Below the pieces are notes generated by a model. It saw nothing but the letters and a program-made list of their open reading frames with translations, was not told the DNA's origin and made no database searches. A program made the translations under genes and the position numbers. Below are positions 24,049-32,147 of a stretch of DNA of 64,000 nucleotides, one piece after another (the first letter of the stretch is position 1; every line of letters starts with the position of its first letter). This DNA comes from Stenotrophomonas maltophilia (GTDB lineage: Bacteria > Pseudomonadota > Gammaproteobacteria > Xanthomonadales > Xanthomonadaceae): assembly GCA_002363385.1 (NCBI GenBank), contig DEVL01000006.1, positions 248,001-312,000 of the forward strand, written 5' to 3'.

Positions 24049-24534
24049 TTACGCAGCAAGGAGGCCGCGTTCGACCAGCCAGGCTTTTGCATCTTCCGCA
24101 TCCTGCTCGAACCATGCCTTTGTCGACCCCAACCGATACGTATACCCCCACGCATCCATGTCCAGCATCAGGCGGTCGCTGCCCACACCGGCCAATCTGC
24201 CGGCCAGCACGATCTGCAGGTAACAGGTGGCGTCTTCTTCGGGCACCGAATCGGTGGCATCGGTGTGCACCAGCGCACGCCGCTCCGGCGGCAGCACGAT
24301 CAGGTGACAGGCTTCGTGCAGCATCGAGTGCACGGGGGTGTCATCGCGGACATACACGTCGCTGCCGATGATGCCGGCTTCGGGTTCGCCCCAATAGCTG
24401 CCCGGAATCGGCGCGCCATCGGCCACACGATGCAGGTGCAGATCGTGTGCCGCAAGCAGGGCATGGGCATCGTCGAAACGGATATCGCCGAGGCGGGTGA
24501 CCTGCGGTTCGGCGGTGGGGGCAGCGTCGTTCAT
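24049..24534 (-). CDS. Conserved protein with HEACH zinc-site-like motif
   Basis: A 161-residue soluble protein I cannot name. 'HSMLHEACHLIVLPPERR' contains HExxH, the zinc-binding core of many metallopeptidases, followed by 'EEDATCYLQIVLAG' with glutamates that could be the third ligand. The C-terminus 'FEQDAEDAKAWLVERGLLAA' is also found as a duplicated fragment downstream. It sits directly downstream of minE in the same direction, with a hairpin between them. A peptidase role is inference from the motif alone. Confidence 0.75.
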   Translation of the reverse strand: MNDAAPTAEPQVTRLGDIRFDDAHALLAAHDLHLHRVADGAPIPGSYWGEPEAGIIGSDVYVRDDTPVHSMLHEACHLIVLPPERRALVHTDATDSVPEEDATCYLQIVLAGRLAGVGSDRLMLDMDAWGYTYRLGSTKAWFEQDAEDAKAWLVERGLLAA

Positions 24535-24549
24535 GGGTTACCGCTCAAC

Positions 24550-24574
24550 CGCCCCTTCCAGAACGGAAGGGGCG
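24550..24574 (-). terminator. Hairpin between minE and the HEACH-motif gene
   Basis: A perfect 10-bp stem CGCCCCTTCC/GGAAGGGGCG with a 5-nt loop, 8 bp after the minE stop. There is no T-run, so it could be a weak terminator or an mRNA-stabilising end for minCDE. Confidence 0.5.
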
Positions 24575-24581
24575 ATGTCGA

Positions 24582-24842
24582 TCAGGGCTGCTGCGGGCCT
24601 TCCGGCAAGGCGACGGAGATATCGAGCACATCGTGCTCGCCGTCCTTTACCAGATCGACCTTGACCGCATCAGCGTCGATGTTGACGTACTTCTTGATCA
24701 CTTCCAGCAGCTCGCGCTGCAGCAGGGGCAGGTAGTCCGGGCCGCCGCGGTGGCTGCGTTCCTGCGCGATGATGATCTGCAGGCGGTTCTTGGCCGTTTC
24801 GGCAGTAGTCTTCTTTCGGTTCAGGAAATCGAACAGTCCCAT
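24582..24842 (-). CDS. minE: Cell division topological specificity factor MinE
   Basis: An 86-residue MinE. It begins 'MGLFDFLNRKKTTAETAKNR' with the membrane-targeting amphipathic start and then the MinD-contact region 'ERLQIIIAQERSH'-like segment. The topological domain 'YLPLLQRELLEVIKKYV' follows. MinE drives MinCD oscillation so that FtsZ rings form only at midcell. Length and motifs match the family. It starts 2 bp after the minD stop. Confidence 0.96.
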   Translation of the reverse strand: MGLFDFLNRKKTTAETAKNRLQIIIAQERSHRGGPDYLPLLQRELLEVIKKYVNIDADAVKVDLVKDGEHDVLDISVALPEGPQQP

Positions 24843-24844
24843 GC

Positions 24845-25654
24845 TTACCCTCCGAACAGCTTGCTGAAGAAGCCTTTCTTCTCCACGGTGGTGAAGCGCA
24901 TCGGACGCTCTTCGCCAAGGATGCGGCCGACCGCATCTTCGTATGCCTGGCCCGCCGCCGATTCGGGGTCCAGAATGACCGGCTCGCCCTTGTTGGACGC
25001 ATTGAGCACGTCGCCCGATTCGGGCACCACGCCAATGGCCTTCAGGCCCAGCACTTCTTCCACGTCGGTGATGCTGAGCATCTCGCCACTTTCCACCCGT
25101 ACCGGGCTGTACCGCGTGAGCAGCAGGAAGGCCGGCACGTTCTTGCCGGATTCGGCTTTGTGGGTCTTCGAATCGAGCAGACCGATGATGCGGTCCGAGT
25201 CGCGTACCGAGGACACTTCCGGGTTCACCACCACGACCGCACGGTCGGCGTAGTACATCGCCAGGAACGCACCCTTCTCGATGCCGGCCGGGGAGTCGCA
25301 GATGACGTATTCGAAGCCGTCGGCGATGAGGTCGTCGAGCACCTTGCGCACGCCTTCCTGGGTCAGCGCGTCCTTGTCGCGGGTCTGCGAGGCAGCCAGC
25401 ACGTACAGGTTGTCGAAGCGCTTGTCCTTGATCAGGGCCTGCTTGAGGGTCGCTTCGCCGTGCACGACATTGACGAAGTCGTACACCACGCGGCGCTCGC
25501 AGCCCATGATCAGGTCCAGGTTGCGCAGGCCGACGTCGAAGTCGATCACCGCCACCTTTTTGCCACGACGTGCCAACCCGCAGGCCAGGCTGGCGCTGCT
25601 GGTGGTCTTGCCGACGCCGCCCTTGCCGGAGGTGACTACGATGATTTCAGCCAA
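24845..25654 (-). CDS. minD: Septum site-determining ATPase MinD
   Basis: A 269-residue ParA/MinD ATPase. The deviant Walker A 'SGKGGVGKTTSSA' begins near residue 9, 'AVIDFDVGLRNLDLIMG' is switch I, and the C-terminal amphipathic 'KKGFFSKLFGG' is the membrane-targeting sequence. The start is TTG 25654, with AGGAG seven bases upstream. An upstream in-frame start to 25732 would run through the end of minC and lacks homology. It acts with MinC and MinE to block polar division. Confidence 0.96.
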   Translation of the reverse strand: MAEIIVVTSGKGGVGKTTSSASLACGLARRGKKVAVIDFDVGLRNLDLIMGCERRVVYDFVNVVHGEATLKQALIKDKRFDNLYVLAASQTRDKDALTQEGVRKVLDDLIADGFEYVICDSPAGIEKGAFLAMYYADRAVVVVNPEVSSVRDSDRIIGLLDSKTHKAESGKNVPAFLLLTRYSPVRVESGEMLSITDVEEVLGLKAIGVVPESGDVLNASNKGEPVILDPESAAGQAYEDAVGRILGEERPMRFTTVEKKGFFSKLFGG

Positions 25655-25689
25655 AGGATTTCTCCTGATTCTTCTGTTTGGGGGCTGCG

Positions 25690-26472
25690 TCAGTCCAGCG
25701 CAGCGATCTTGATCTGGTCCTGTTCCAGCCACACCTGCACGGCCTTGCCGCGCAGGGAGTCCGGAACATCGTCCAGTACCTTGTAATGGCCGGCGATGGC
25801 GACCAGTTCAGCGTGGAATTCACGGCAGAAAATACGCGCCGTGGTGTTGCCTTGGGCACCTGCCAGGGCACGGCCCCGCAGCGTACCGTAGATGTGGATG
25901 CTGCCGTCGGCGATCACTTCGGCGCCCGCGCCGACGGTGGCCATGACGGTCAGGTCGCAGTTTTCCGCATACAGCTGCTGGCCCGAGCGGACATTGGCGG
26001 TCTGCATGCGGCCCGGCTTGGGCGCGCCGCCGGTGGCCACAGCGCTCGGTGCCGGTGCAGCAGGCACGGCAGCGGCGGCACGCGCACGGCGCGGCGGCGG
26101 TTCGGCGACCGGCAGGGGCGCAGGGGCCGGCTCGGCCTCGGCGCGCTCGTACTGGGCGCGGAACTTGGCCAGCAACGGCAGGCCGAGCTGCTGGGACAGC
26201 AGGTCGGTTTCGGTGGTGCCGTAGGCCAGCGCCACCGGTAGCACGCCGGCCTTGCGCAGGCCGTCCAGCAGCGCCTTGGCGGTGGCCACGTCCGGAATCT
26301 TACTGAGTCCGCCGAAATCCAGGATCACCGCGGCACGCCCGAACAGCTTCGGCGCACGCGCGACACGTTCCTGCATTTCACGGGAGAGGCGCTCCACGTC
26401 GAGGGTGCGGATACGCAGATTGGCGATGCCGACCTGGCCGATCTTCAGTTCACCGGCCTGTTCAAAATCCAT
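25690..26472 (-). CDS. minC: Septum site-determining protein MinC
   Basis: A 260-residue FtsZ inhibitor. The N-terminal MinC_N domain ('AVILDFGGLSKIPD') is joined by an Ala/Pro-rich linker with an Arg cluster (about residues 117-155) to the C-terminal beta-helix domain. That domain has 'VRSGQQLYAENCDLTVMATVGAGAEVIADGSIHIYG'-type repeats, which bind MinD. The linker is long and low-complexity compared with E. coli MinC. ATG 26472 has GGTGG eight bases upstream; GTG 26484 is an alternative. It heads minCDE. Confidence 0.95.
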   Translation of the reverse strand: MDFEQAGELKIGQVGIANLRIRTLDVERLSREMQERVARAPKLFGRAAVILDFGGLSKIPDVATAKALLDGLRKAGVLPVALAYGTTETDLLSQQLGLPLLAKFRAQYERAEAEPAPAPLPVAEPPPRRARAAAAVPAAPAPSAVATGGAPKPGRMQTANVRSGQQLYAENCDLTVMATVGAGAEVIADGSIHIYGTLRGRALAGAQGNTTARIFCREFHAELVAIAGHYKVLDDVPDSLRGKAVQVWLEQDQIKIAALD

Positions 26473-26487
26473 GTTCGCTGCCACCGA

Positions 26488-27084
26488 TCAGGTCCCCGTC
26501 TGCTGCTGGACGCGCAGCGGCTCGCGGCGATGGCCCACCCAGGGCACATCCGGCAACTGGTCGCCGTAGGTGTCGTGCACCCACTGGTAACTGCACAGGT
26601 CCTTGAGCAGCATGCTGGCGCGCACGTCAACGTGGGCCATGGTGTTCTGCCCGACTTCGCGGAAGCCGAAGCTGCCGTGGAAGAGCAGGGCGGCATCGGC
26701 GCCGTGGTCCAGGAACACTTCGCAGGTCAGCTGCGGGTAGCGCAGCTCGGCGTAGCTCTGCGCATCGGCATAGAAGGCACGGCCGACGCCACCGCCGCGA
26801 CGGCGGCTGGCAACCACGATGCGGTCGATATAGAAGAATTTGCTGCCCAGCTGCTGCTTGAACCAGGCGAAGTTGCTGCTGTCGTGCTGGCTGTCGCTGC
26901 CGAAGCCGATCAGGAAACCGGCCAGGTTGCCGTCGCGCTCGGCGACGCGGAAATACTCAGCGCTTTCATAGAACAGACGCAGGCGGGCGGCATCCAACGG
27001 CAGGATGGCCAGGCCGGCATTGTTGTTCAGGGCCAGGACGGAATCGAGCTCGTGCTCGCGCACGTCGCGGATGACAATCGACAT
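26488..27084 (-). CDS. GNAT-family N-acetyltransferase
   Basis: A 198-residue acetyltransferase. 'YIDRIVVASRRRGGGVGRAFY' is the acetyl-CoA pyrophosphate-binding motif (R/QxxGxG/A). 'LFHGSFGFREVGQNTM' is the C-terminal GNAT beta-bulge block. GGAG with a 5-nt spacer supports ATG 27084. It lies 15 bp upstream of minC, so it is probably co-transcribed with minCDE. The substrate is unknown, and whether the operon position reflects a role in division cannot be judged. Confidence 0.85.
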   Translation of the reverse strand: MSIVIRDVREHELDSVLALNNNAGLAILPLDAARLRLFYESAEYFRVAERDGNLAGFLIGFGSDSQHDSSNFAWFKQQLGSKFFYIDRIVVASRRRGGGVGRAFYADAQSYAELRYPQLTCEVFLDHGADAALLFHGSFGFREVGQNTMAHVDVRASMLLKDLCSYQWVHDTYGDQLPDVPWVGHRREPLRVQQQTGT

Positions 27085-27223
27085 TGTGACTCCGTGGGGT
27101 AACGCGGTTGGCCCATCGAGGGGCCGTTCGGTCCGATTATTGCATGGGTGGCCTTCCCCCGCGAGCCGACAGGCATGACTTCTGTGGGAGTGCAGGGGCA
27201 CGGGTTCAGCCTACTATGCGTCC

Positions 27224-28420
27224 ATGTTGGTATACCTCAGCCACACCCGAGTACTGCGACTGGCCGGCCTGTTCACCTGGGTCATGGTCGGACTCCCTCT
27301 GGTCTACTCACAGTACGAAGCGCTGCTGCGCCGCGGCGGAGGCGTCGATGCCTGGGCGCTGTGGCTGTTCGCTGCCTACCTGGCCTTCGGTGGGGGCTAC
27401 TTCTGGCTGACCCGCGGGCTGCGCAACGGCGGCCACTCACGCTGGTACGACCGGGTCATGCTGGTGCTGCTCACCGCCTCGGCGCTGGGTGTCAGCTACC
27501 TGAGCGGGTCCGGGCTGGGCAGCATCCTGATGATGGTCGCTGCCGGCGTCATTCCGTGGATGCTTCCCGTGCGCGGTGGCGTGATCTGGCTGCTGCTGAG
27601 CCAGCTGGCGGTGCTGCCGGTCTACTACCTGATCCTGAATTTCTCGCTGTTCGAGGCGGTGATGCAGTCACTGCTGTACGGCGGCTTTTCCATGTTCATC
27701 TTCGTGACCAGTCTGGTCGCGCGGCAGCAGACCGATGCCCGGGAAGAGCAGCGCCGGCTCAATACCGAGTTGCGCGCCACCCGCGTGCTGTTGGCCGAGA
27801 GCGCCCGGGTCAACGAGCGCACCCGCATCTCCCGCGAGCTGCACGATCTGCTGGGCCACCACCTGACCGCGCTCAGCCTCAACCTGGAGGTAGCGGGCCA
27901 CATCACCGAGGGCCAGGCCCAGGAGCATGTACACCAGGCCCACACCCTGGCCAAACTGCTGTTGACCGATGTGCGCGAGGCCGTCAGCCAGCTGCGCGAC
28001 AGCGGCGCCATCGATCTGGCCGCGGCCCTGCGCCCGCTGACCGAGCAGGTGCCCTCGCTGGCTATCCACCTGGACATCGACGAGCCGCTGAGCGTGGAAG
28101 ATCCCGAGCGCGCCCACGTGCTGCTGCGCTGCACCCAGGAAATCATCACCAATGCGGTGCGCCACGCCGGCGCACGCAACCTGTGGATCAAGGTCCGGCG
28201 CGAGCCGCCGGGCATCGTGGTGCTGGAGGCGCATGATGATGGGGTCGGCGCGGACGGCATCGTGGTCGGCAACGGATTGCGCGGGATGCGCGAGCGGCTG
28301 CAACAATGCGGTGGTGAGCTGCAGATCGAAACCCGCCGGGGTCAGGGCTTCCGCCTGCGCGCCTCGGTACCCGGCGTGCCAGTATTGATGCTGTCCGCTG
28401 TCATTGAAGGAGTGCGTTGA
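27224..28420 (+). CDS. DesK/NarL-partner type sensor histidine kinase
   Basis: A 398-residue membrane histidine kinase. Five to six transmembrane helices occupy residues ~10-165 with no large periplasmic domain, like DesK-type sensors of membrane state. The HisKA_3 box is 'RELHDLLGHHLTALSLNLEV' with phospho-acceptor His207. The ATPase domain contains 'QEIITNAVRHAGARNLWI' (N box) and 'DDGVGADGI' and 'GNGLRGMRERL' (G boxes). It pairs with the response regulator whose start overlaps its stop. The signal is unknown; membrane lipid order or envelope stress are typical for this topology. Confidence 0.92.
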   Translation: MLVYLSHTRVLRLAGLFTWVMVGLPLVYSQYEALLRRGGGVDAWALWLFAAYLAFGGGYFWLTRGLRNGGHSRWYDRVMLVLLTASALGVSYLSGSGLGSILMMVAAGVIPWMLPVRGGVIWLLLSQLAVLPVYYLILNFSLFEAVMQSLLYGGFSMFIFVTSLVARQQTDAREEQRRLNTELRATRVLLAESARVNERTRISRELHDLLGHHLTALSLNLEVAGHITEGQAQEHVHQAHTLAKLLLTDVREAVSQLRDSGAIDLAAALRPLTEQVPSLAIHLDIDEPLSVEDPERAHVLLRCTQEIITNAVRHAGARNLWIKVRREPPGIVVLEAHDDGVGADGIVVGNGLRGMRERLQQCGGELQIETRRGQGFRLRASVPGVPVLMLSAVIEGVR

Positions 28421-29061
28421 TGATTCGCGTCTGCCTGGTCGACGACCAAACCCTGGTGCGGCAGGGGATCCGCTCGCTGCTGGCACTCGATGACGGCATC
28501 GAGGTGGTCGCCGAGGCCGCCGATGGCCGCCAGGCAGTCGAGGTGGTTCCGCAGGTCCGCCCGGACGTGGTCCTGATGGACATGCGCATGCCGGTGATGT
28601 CCGGGCTGGAGGCACTGCAGATGCTGTCGCGTCTGAACCAGCTGCCGCCGACCATCATCCTGACCACCTTCGATGACGACCAGCTGGTGCTGGCCGGGCT
28701 GAAGGCTGGGGCGAAGGGCTACCTGCTCAAGGACGTGACCCTGGACCAGCTCGTGGGCGCGATCCGCACCGTGGCCGATGGCGGGTCGCTGGTGCAGCCG
28801 GCGGTCACCCAGCGGCTGCTCTCCGGCCTGGAGCACATGCGCAACGAGTTCGTGAGCCTGGACCGGCCGGACCCGTTGACCGACCGCGAGACCGAGATCC
28901 TGCGCCTGATGGCCAGCGGCTTCTCCAACAAGGAGATCGCCAATTCACTGGGCGTGGCCGAGGGCACGATCAAGAACCATGTGTCCAATATCCTCTCCAA
29001 GCTGGGGGTGCGCGACCGCACCCGGGCGGTGCTCAAGGCCTTCGAACTGCAACTGGTGTGA
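28420..29061 (+). CDS. LuxR/NarL-family response regulator
   Basis: A 213-residue regulator. The receiver domain has 'LVDDQ' acidic residues, phospho-acceptor Asp54 in 'VLMDMRMP', a Thr in 'LTTFDDD' and Lys in 'YLLKD'. The C-terminal LuxR helix-turn-helix is 'LTDRETEILRLMASG' and 'NKEIANSLGVAEGTIKNH'. ATG 28420 overlaps the kinase stop (TGATG), so the two are coupled. Targets are unknown; the gene 0.3 kb downstream is a candidate by position only. Confidence 0.93.
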   Translation: MIRVCLVDDQTLVRQGIRSLLALDDGIEVVAEAADGRQAVEVVPQVRPDVVLMDMRMPVMSGLEALQMLSRLNQLPPTIILTTFDDDQLVLAGLKAGAKGYLLKDVTLDQLVGAIRTVADGGSLVQPAVTQRLLSGLEHMRNEFVSLDRPDPLTDRETEILRLMASGFSNKEIANSLGVAEGTIKNHVSNILSKLGVRDRTRAVLKAFELQLV

Positions 29062-29374
29062 GCCCGTGCGCCTGGTGGCGGCCTTCGGGCGGTCATCGGT
29101 TCACAGGTAATTTCTGAATCCTGCGAAACCCTTGCGGCGCAAGCGATGCAAGGGGATTTTCGGCCCCGGCGGCCGAATCCGGCAAAGAAATATTGGCCAT
29201 ACGCTACGTGCTGACACGCGCGATGCGTTATCTTTCCGCTCCTTGTCTATGCAAAACCGCTGCCGACATGGAAACCGGTGTGCCAACCCTGATCAACAAC
29301 ACCGGCGAAGCCTGCTAGGATTGGCGCTTCGCTTCAATCAACCCGGCCGTGGGATCGGCCCCGGAGACTCCTGA
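29062..29374. other. Intergenic 313 bp, probable promoter of SRPBCC gene
   Basis: No gene fits here. The stretch is less G+C-rich in its middle (AAGAAATATTGG, GTTATC). TAGGAT at about 29318 is a possible -10 element, but no good -35 stands 17 bp before it. No clear terminator follows the response regulator. Confidence 0.4.
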
Positions 29375-30454
29375 ATGACCCGTATTATCGAGTTCCTGAT
29401 CGCCTTGGGGATCGTGGCTGGCCTGTTCGTCATCATTGGCGTATGTCTGCCGGGCGAGCGCCATATTTCCGAAAGCATCGAGACCAACCGCAAGATGACG
29501 ATCGTGTACGACACGGTCAACAGCCTGCGCCGCTTCAAGGACTGGAACCCGCTCTTGCTGCGCGATCCCGCCGTTGAACTGAAGCACTCCGGCCCGGCTG
29601 CCGGTGTCGGCGCACGCCTGGACTACTCCTCCAAGGAAGGTTCCTTGGGCCAGGGTAGCTGGGTGATCACCGAGTCCGAGCAGAACAAGCACGTTGCCAT
29701 CGCCATCGAGGACCAGACCAAGGGCCACGACAAGGTGACCAACTTCACCCTGGAGCCGACCGGCAAGGGTGGCCGCAACGTCAAGATCACGCAGGACTAC
29801 AGCGTCAAGTACGGGTTCAACCTGTTCGGTCGCTACGCTGGCCTGTACGTCAGCCGTCACGCGGGTGACGACCTGAAGCTGGGTCTGTCGCGCATGGCCA
29901 ACATGCTGGCCACCGTGCCGAACGTGGACTACCGCACCGCCGAAGCCCCGCTGACCGATCTGGGCATCGTGGACGTTCCGGCCGAAGACCTGCTGGTCGT
30001 CACCGCCGGCAACGTTGACCGCGGCCAGGAGACCATCACCAAGTCCATCAAGGACAACCAGGAGTGGATCAAGCGCGTCATGGAGGCCAACAACCTCGAA
30101 GCCGCCGGTCCGTTCCGCATCATCACCACCGATTTCGGCGCCGAGAAGTACGCCTTCGACGTGGCCCAGCCGGTCAAGAAGAAGGGTGCTGAAGCTGCGA
30201 CGGCCGAAGCCCTGACGGTGAAGATCGACGATGGTGCACCGGTCAAGTACGTGCATGTGGCTCCGCATCGTTCGGCCCACGCGGCCTACACCGGCCACAT
30301 GGCCGGCCTGGACATCGCCCGCAACGCCCTGCGTGCGTGGTCGGTGACCGGCGGCAACGAAGTGATCGATCGTCCGTACGAGTCCTGGAAGGACGGCGTG
30401 GACAAGTCGTTCACTCCGGAAGGCACGTACGACATCTACTGGGCCGTCAAGTAA
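29375..30454 (+). CDS. SRPBCC/polyketide-cyclase plus GyrI-like effector-binding protein
   Basis: A 359-residue protein. One N-terminal transmembrane or signal-anchor helix (residues ~4-24) precedes a START/SRPBCC-type fold ('LRRFKDWNPLL', 'SWVITESEQNKHVAIAI'), then a GyrI-like/AraC effector-binding domain from about residue 180. The C-terminal 'YVHVAPHRSAHAAYTGH' and 'PEGTYDIYWAVK' resemble the GyrI-like end. The pair of domains is known in xanthomonads as a membrane-tethered protein of unknown ligand. It probably binds a small hydrophobic molecule; no catalytic residues are evident. A strong terminator follows. Confidence 0.8.
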   Translation: MTRIIEFLIALGIVAGLFVIIGVCLPGERHISESIETNRKMTIVYDTVNSLRRFKDWNPLLLRDPAVELKHSGPAAGVGARLDYSSKEGSLGQGSWVITESEQNKHVAIAIEDQTKGHDKVTNFTLEPTGKGGRNVKITQDYSVKYGFNLFGRYAGLYVSRHAGDDLKLGLSRMANMLATVPNVDYRTAEAPLTDLGIVDVPAEDLLVVTAGNVDRGQETITKSIKDNQEWIKRVMEANNLEAAGPFRIITTDFGAEKYAFDVAQPVKKKGAEAATAEALTVKIDDGAPVKYVHVAPHRSAHAAYTGHMAGLDIARNALRAWSVTGGNEVIDRPYESWKDGVDKSFTPEGTYDIYWAVK

Positions 30455-30487
30455 TCCGACGGTTGCCGTGATGTAACGCACGACCTG

Positions 30488-30520
30488 AAACGCGCCGCTT
30501 CCTGCGGCGCGTTTTTTTTT
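30488..30520 (+). terminator. Rho-independent terminator
   Basis: ACGCGCCGC-TTCCT-GCGGCGCGT followed by nine T residues; 36 bp after the SRPBCC stop. Confidence 0.95.
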
Positions 30521-30557
30521 GGCTCCGGCCACGGGGCACTGTCTGAAGGACGCAAGC

Positions 30558-30929
30558 ATGCTCAACCTGGAACGACGCACGCGCAAACCCTCCCTGCTGG
30601 CCGGCCTGGGCGGCCTGCTCGCGGCTACGGCGGTGGGCCTGTCGGCTTACGCCTCCCATGGCATCGCCGACCCGCTGGCGCAGTCGCATGTGACCACCGC
30701 GGCCCTGTACGCCTTCGGGCACGGGGTGGCGCTGGCCGTACTCGGCCCGACCCAGCAGAACACGTTGGGTCGGCTGGCCCTGTATGTGCTGCTGATCGGC
30801 ACGCTGCTGTTCTCCGGCAGCCTGGTGGCAGGCGCGCTGTGGAAGCTCAGCACCCAATTGGCGCCCATTGGCGGCACGGCCCTGATGGTGGGTTGGCTGG
30901 CCTACGGGCTGAACGCGCTGAGGCGCTGA
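30558..30929 (+). CDS. DUF423 family small membrane protein
   Basis: A 123-residue protein of four transmembrane helices. 'GLGGLLAATAVGLSAYASHG' is the DUF423 N-terminal motif, and 'ALYAFGHGVALAV' and 'LLFSGSLVAGAL' follow. The biochemical role of this family is unknown. GAAGGA seven bases before ATG 30558 fixes the start. The glycosylase gene begins 1 bp after its stop, so the two are co-transcribed. Confidence 0.85.
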   Translation: MLNLERRTRKPSLLAGLGGLLAATAVGLSAYASHGIADPLAQSHVTTAALYAFGHGVALAVLGPTQQNTLGRLALYVLLIGTLLFSGSLVAGALWKLSTQLAPIGGTALMVGWLAYGLNALRR

Positions 30930-30930
30930 C

Positions 30931-31605
30931 ATGCCCCGTTACCGCCGTGGCTTTGATGTCGATGAAGCGCACGACTGGCTGAGCCGGCGCGACCGGCGGC
31001 TGGGCACGTGGATGAAGCGGCTTGGCCCCATCCAGTCGCAGCCGGGTTGGGCAAAGACCTTCGACCCGGTCGATGCGCTGGCACGGGCGATCCTGTTCCA
31101 GCAGCTCAGCGGCAAGGCCGCCTCGACGATCGTCGGGCGGGTGGAGACCGCCATCGGCAGCACCCGCCTGCACGCCGATACGCTGGCGCGCATCGATGAT
31201 GCCGGGCTGCGGGTCTGCGGGGTCTCGGGCAACAAGGCGCTGGCCCTGCGAGACCTGGCGCGTCGCGAGGCGGCGGGCGAGATCCCCGACCTGCGTCGGA
31301 TGTCGGTGATGGACCACGACGCGATCATCGATGCGCTGGTTCCAATCCGTGGCATCGGCCGCTGGACGGTGGAGATGATGCTGATGTTCCGGCTGGGTCG
31401 CCCGGACATCCTGCCGGTAGACGACCTCGGTGTCCGCAAGGGCGCCCAGCGTGTGGACAAGGCCGAGCGGATGCCGACCCCCAAGGAGCTGCTCGCCCGC
31501 GGCGAGAACTGGGGCCCGTTCCGGACCTATGCCAGCCTGTATCTGTGGCGGATCGCCGATTTCACGGTGGATCCGAAGGCGACGACCAACCGCTCGCAGG
31601 GGTGA
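30931..31605 (+). CDS. AlkA-like DNA-3-methyladenine glycosylase II
   Basis: A 224-residue HhH-GPD glycosylase. 'ALARAILFQQLSGKAASTI' is the N-terminal helical block. The helix-hairpin-helix is 'LVPIRGIGRWTVEMMLMF' and is followed by 'LPVDDLGVRKG' with the catalytic Asp. It lacks the N-terminal ~80-residue beta-sheet domain of E. coli AlkA and no Ada domain is fused, matching the short AlkA/Mag1-like class. It removes alkylated purines such as 3-methyladenine. Confidence 0.9.
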   Translation: MPRYRRGFDVDEAHDWLSRRDRRLGTWMKRLGPIQSQPGWAKTFDPVDALARAILFQQLSGKAASTIVGRVETAIGSTRLHADTLARIDDAGLRVCGVSGNKALALRDLARREAAGEIPDLRRMSVMDHDAIIDALVPIRGIGRWTVEMMLMFRLGRPDILPVDDLGVRKGAQRVDKAERMPTPKELLARGENWGPFRTYASLYLWRIADFTVDPKATTNRSQG

Positions 31606-31607
31606 CG

Positions 31608-32120
31608 CTACGCGGCCGGCGGCTTCGGCGCGAAGGCCGGGTCGTCGCTGATTCGCGCCCGTGCTGGCTGGTGCTTCTTCGCCGCAAGGTAGCGGTGATG
31701 GCGGAAGGTGGCGAAGGTGCCGCGGAGGACCACGACCCCGATCGCCACCATCATCCCCATCCTCCGCAGCGTGTCTGCCAGGCCTGCGCTGTCCTGCCTC
31801 AGATGCATCACGAAGACCCATGCCCACAACGCAACGGTCAGGCAGGCCGCCACCCGGCTGCGTTTGTAGACCCCCACTGCCAGACCCAGGTAAACGCAGC
31901 CGAGCATCGCAGCAGCGACGAAGTTCATCATGGCGAACACGTGCCGGTTGGTGGCCCACGTCCAGCCGCCCGTGGCGAGGGTGAACACGGTGAGTGCCGC
32001 GCCCAGTAGCCAGAGCTGGGTGACTGGCCTGGTGATCCCGCTCGGCACCTGTTCCCAGTGCGGCGCCATTGGCGGGGTGGGGGGAACCTCACCGGCCTGG
32101 TAGGGATTCTGATCGTCCAT
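31608..32120 (-). CDS. Four-TM membrane protein, unknown function
   Basis: A 170-residue protein. The N-terminus 'MDDQNPYQAGEVPPTPP' is Pro-rich and cytosolic-like. Hydrophobic segments near residues 33-52, 62-83, 90-107 and 118-136 predict four transmembrane helices. The C-terminal 35 residues are basic. I do not recognise a named family. It lies tail-to-tail 2 bp from the glycosylase. Confidence 0.7.
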   Translation of the reverse strand: MDDQNPYQAGEVPPTPPMAPHWEQVPSGITRPVTQLWLLGAALTVFTLATGGWTWATNRHVFAMMNFVAAAMLGCVYLGLAVGVYKRSRVAACLTVALWAWVFVMHLRQDSAGLADTLRRMGMMVAIGVVVLRGTFATFRHHRYLAAKKHQPARARISDDPAFAPKPPAA

Positions 32121-32147
32121 GGTCGCCCTCCTTGTGGGTCGCGCTGG

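Noticed and set aside
23910..24155. 81-codon minus-strand frame joining the two 74-bp duplicates
   Set aside because: Encodes the duplicated tail out of frame plus basic filler; not a plausible protein.
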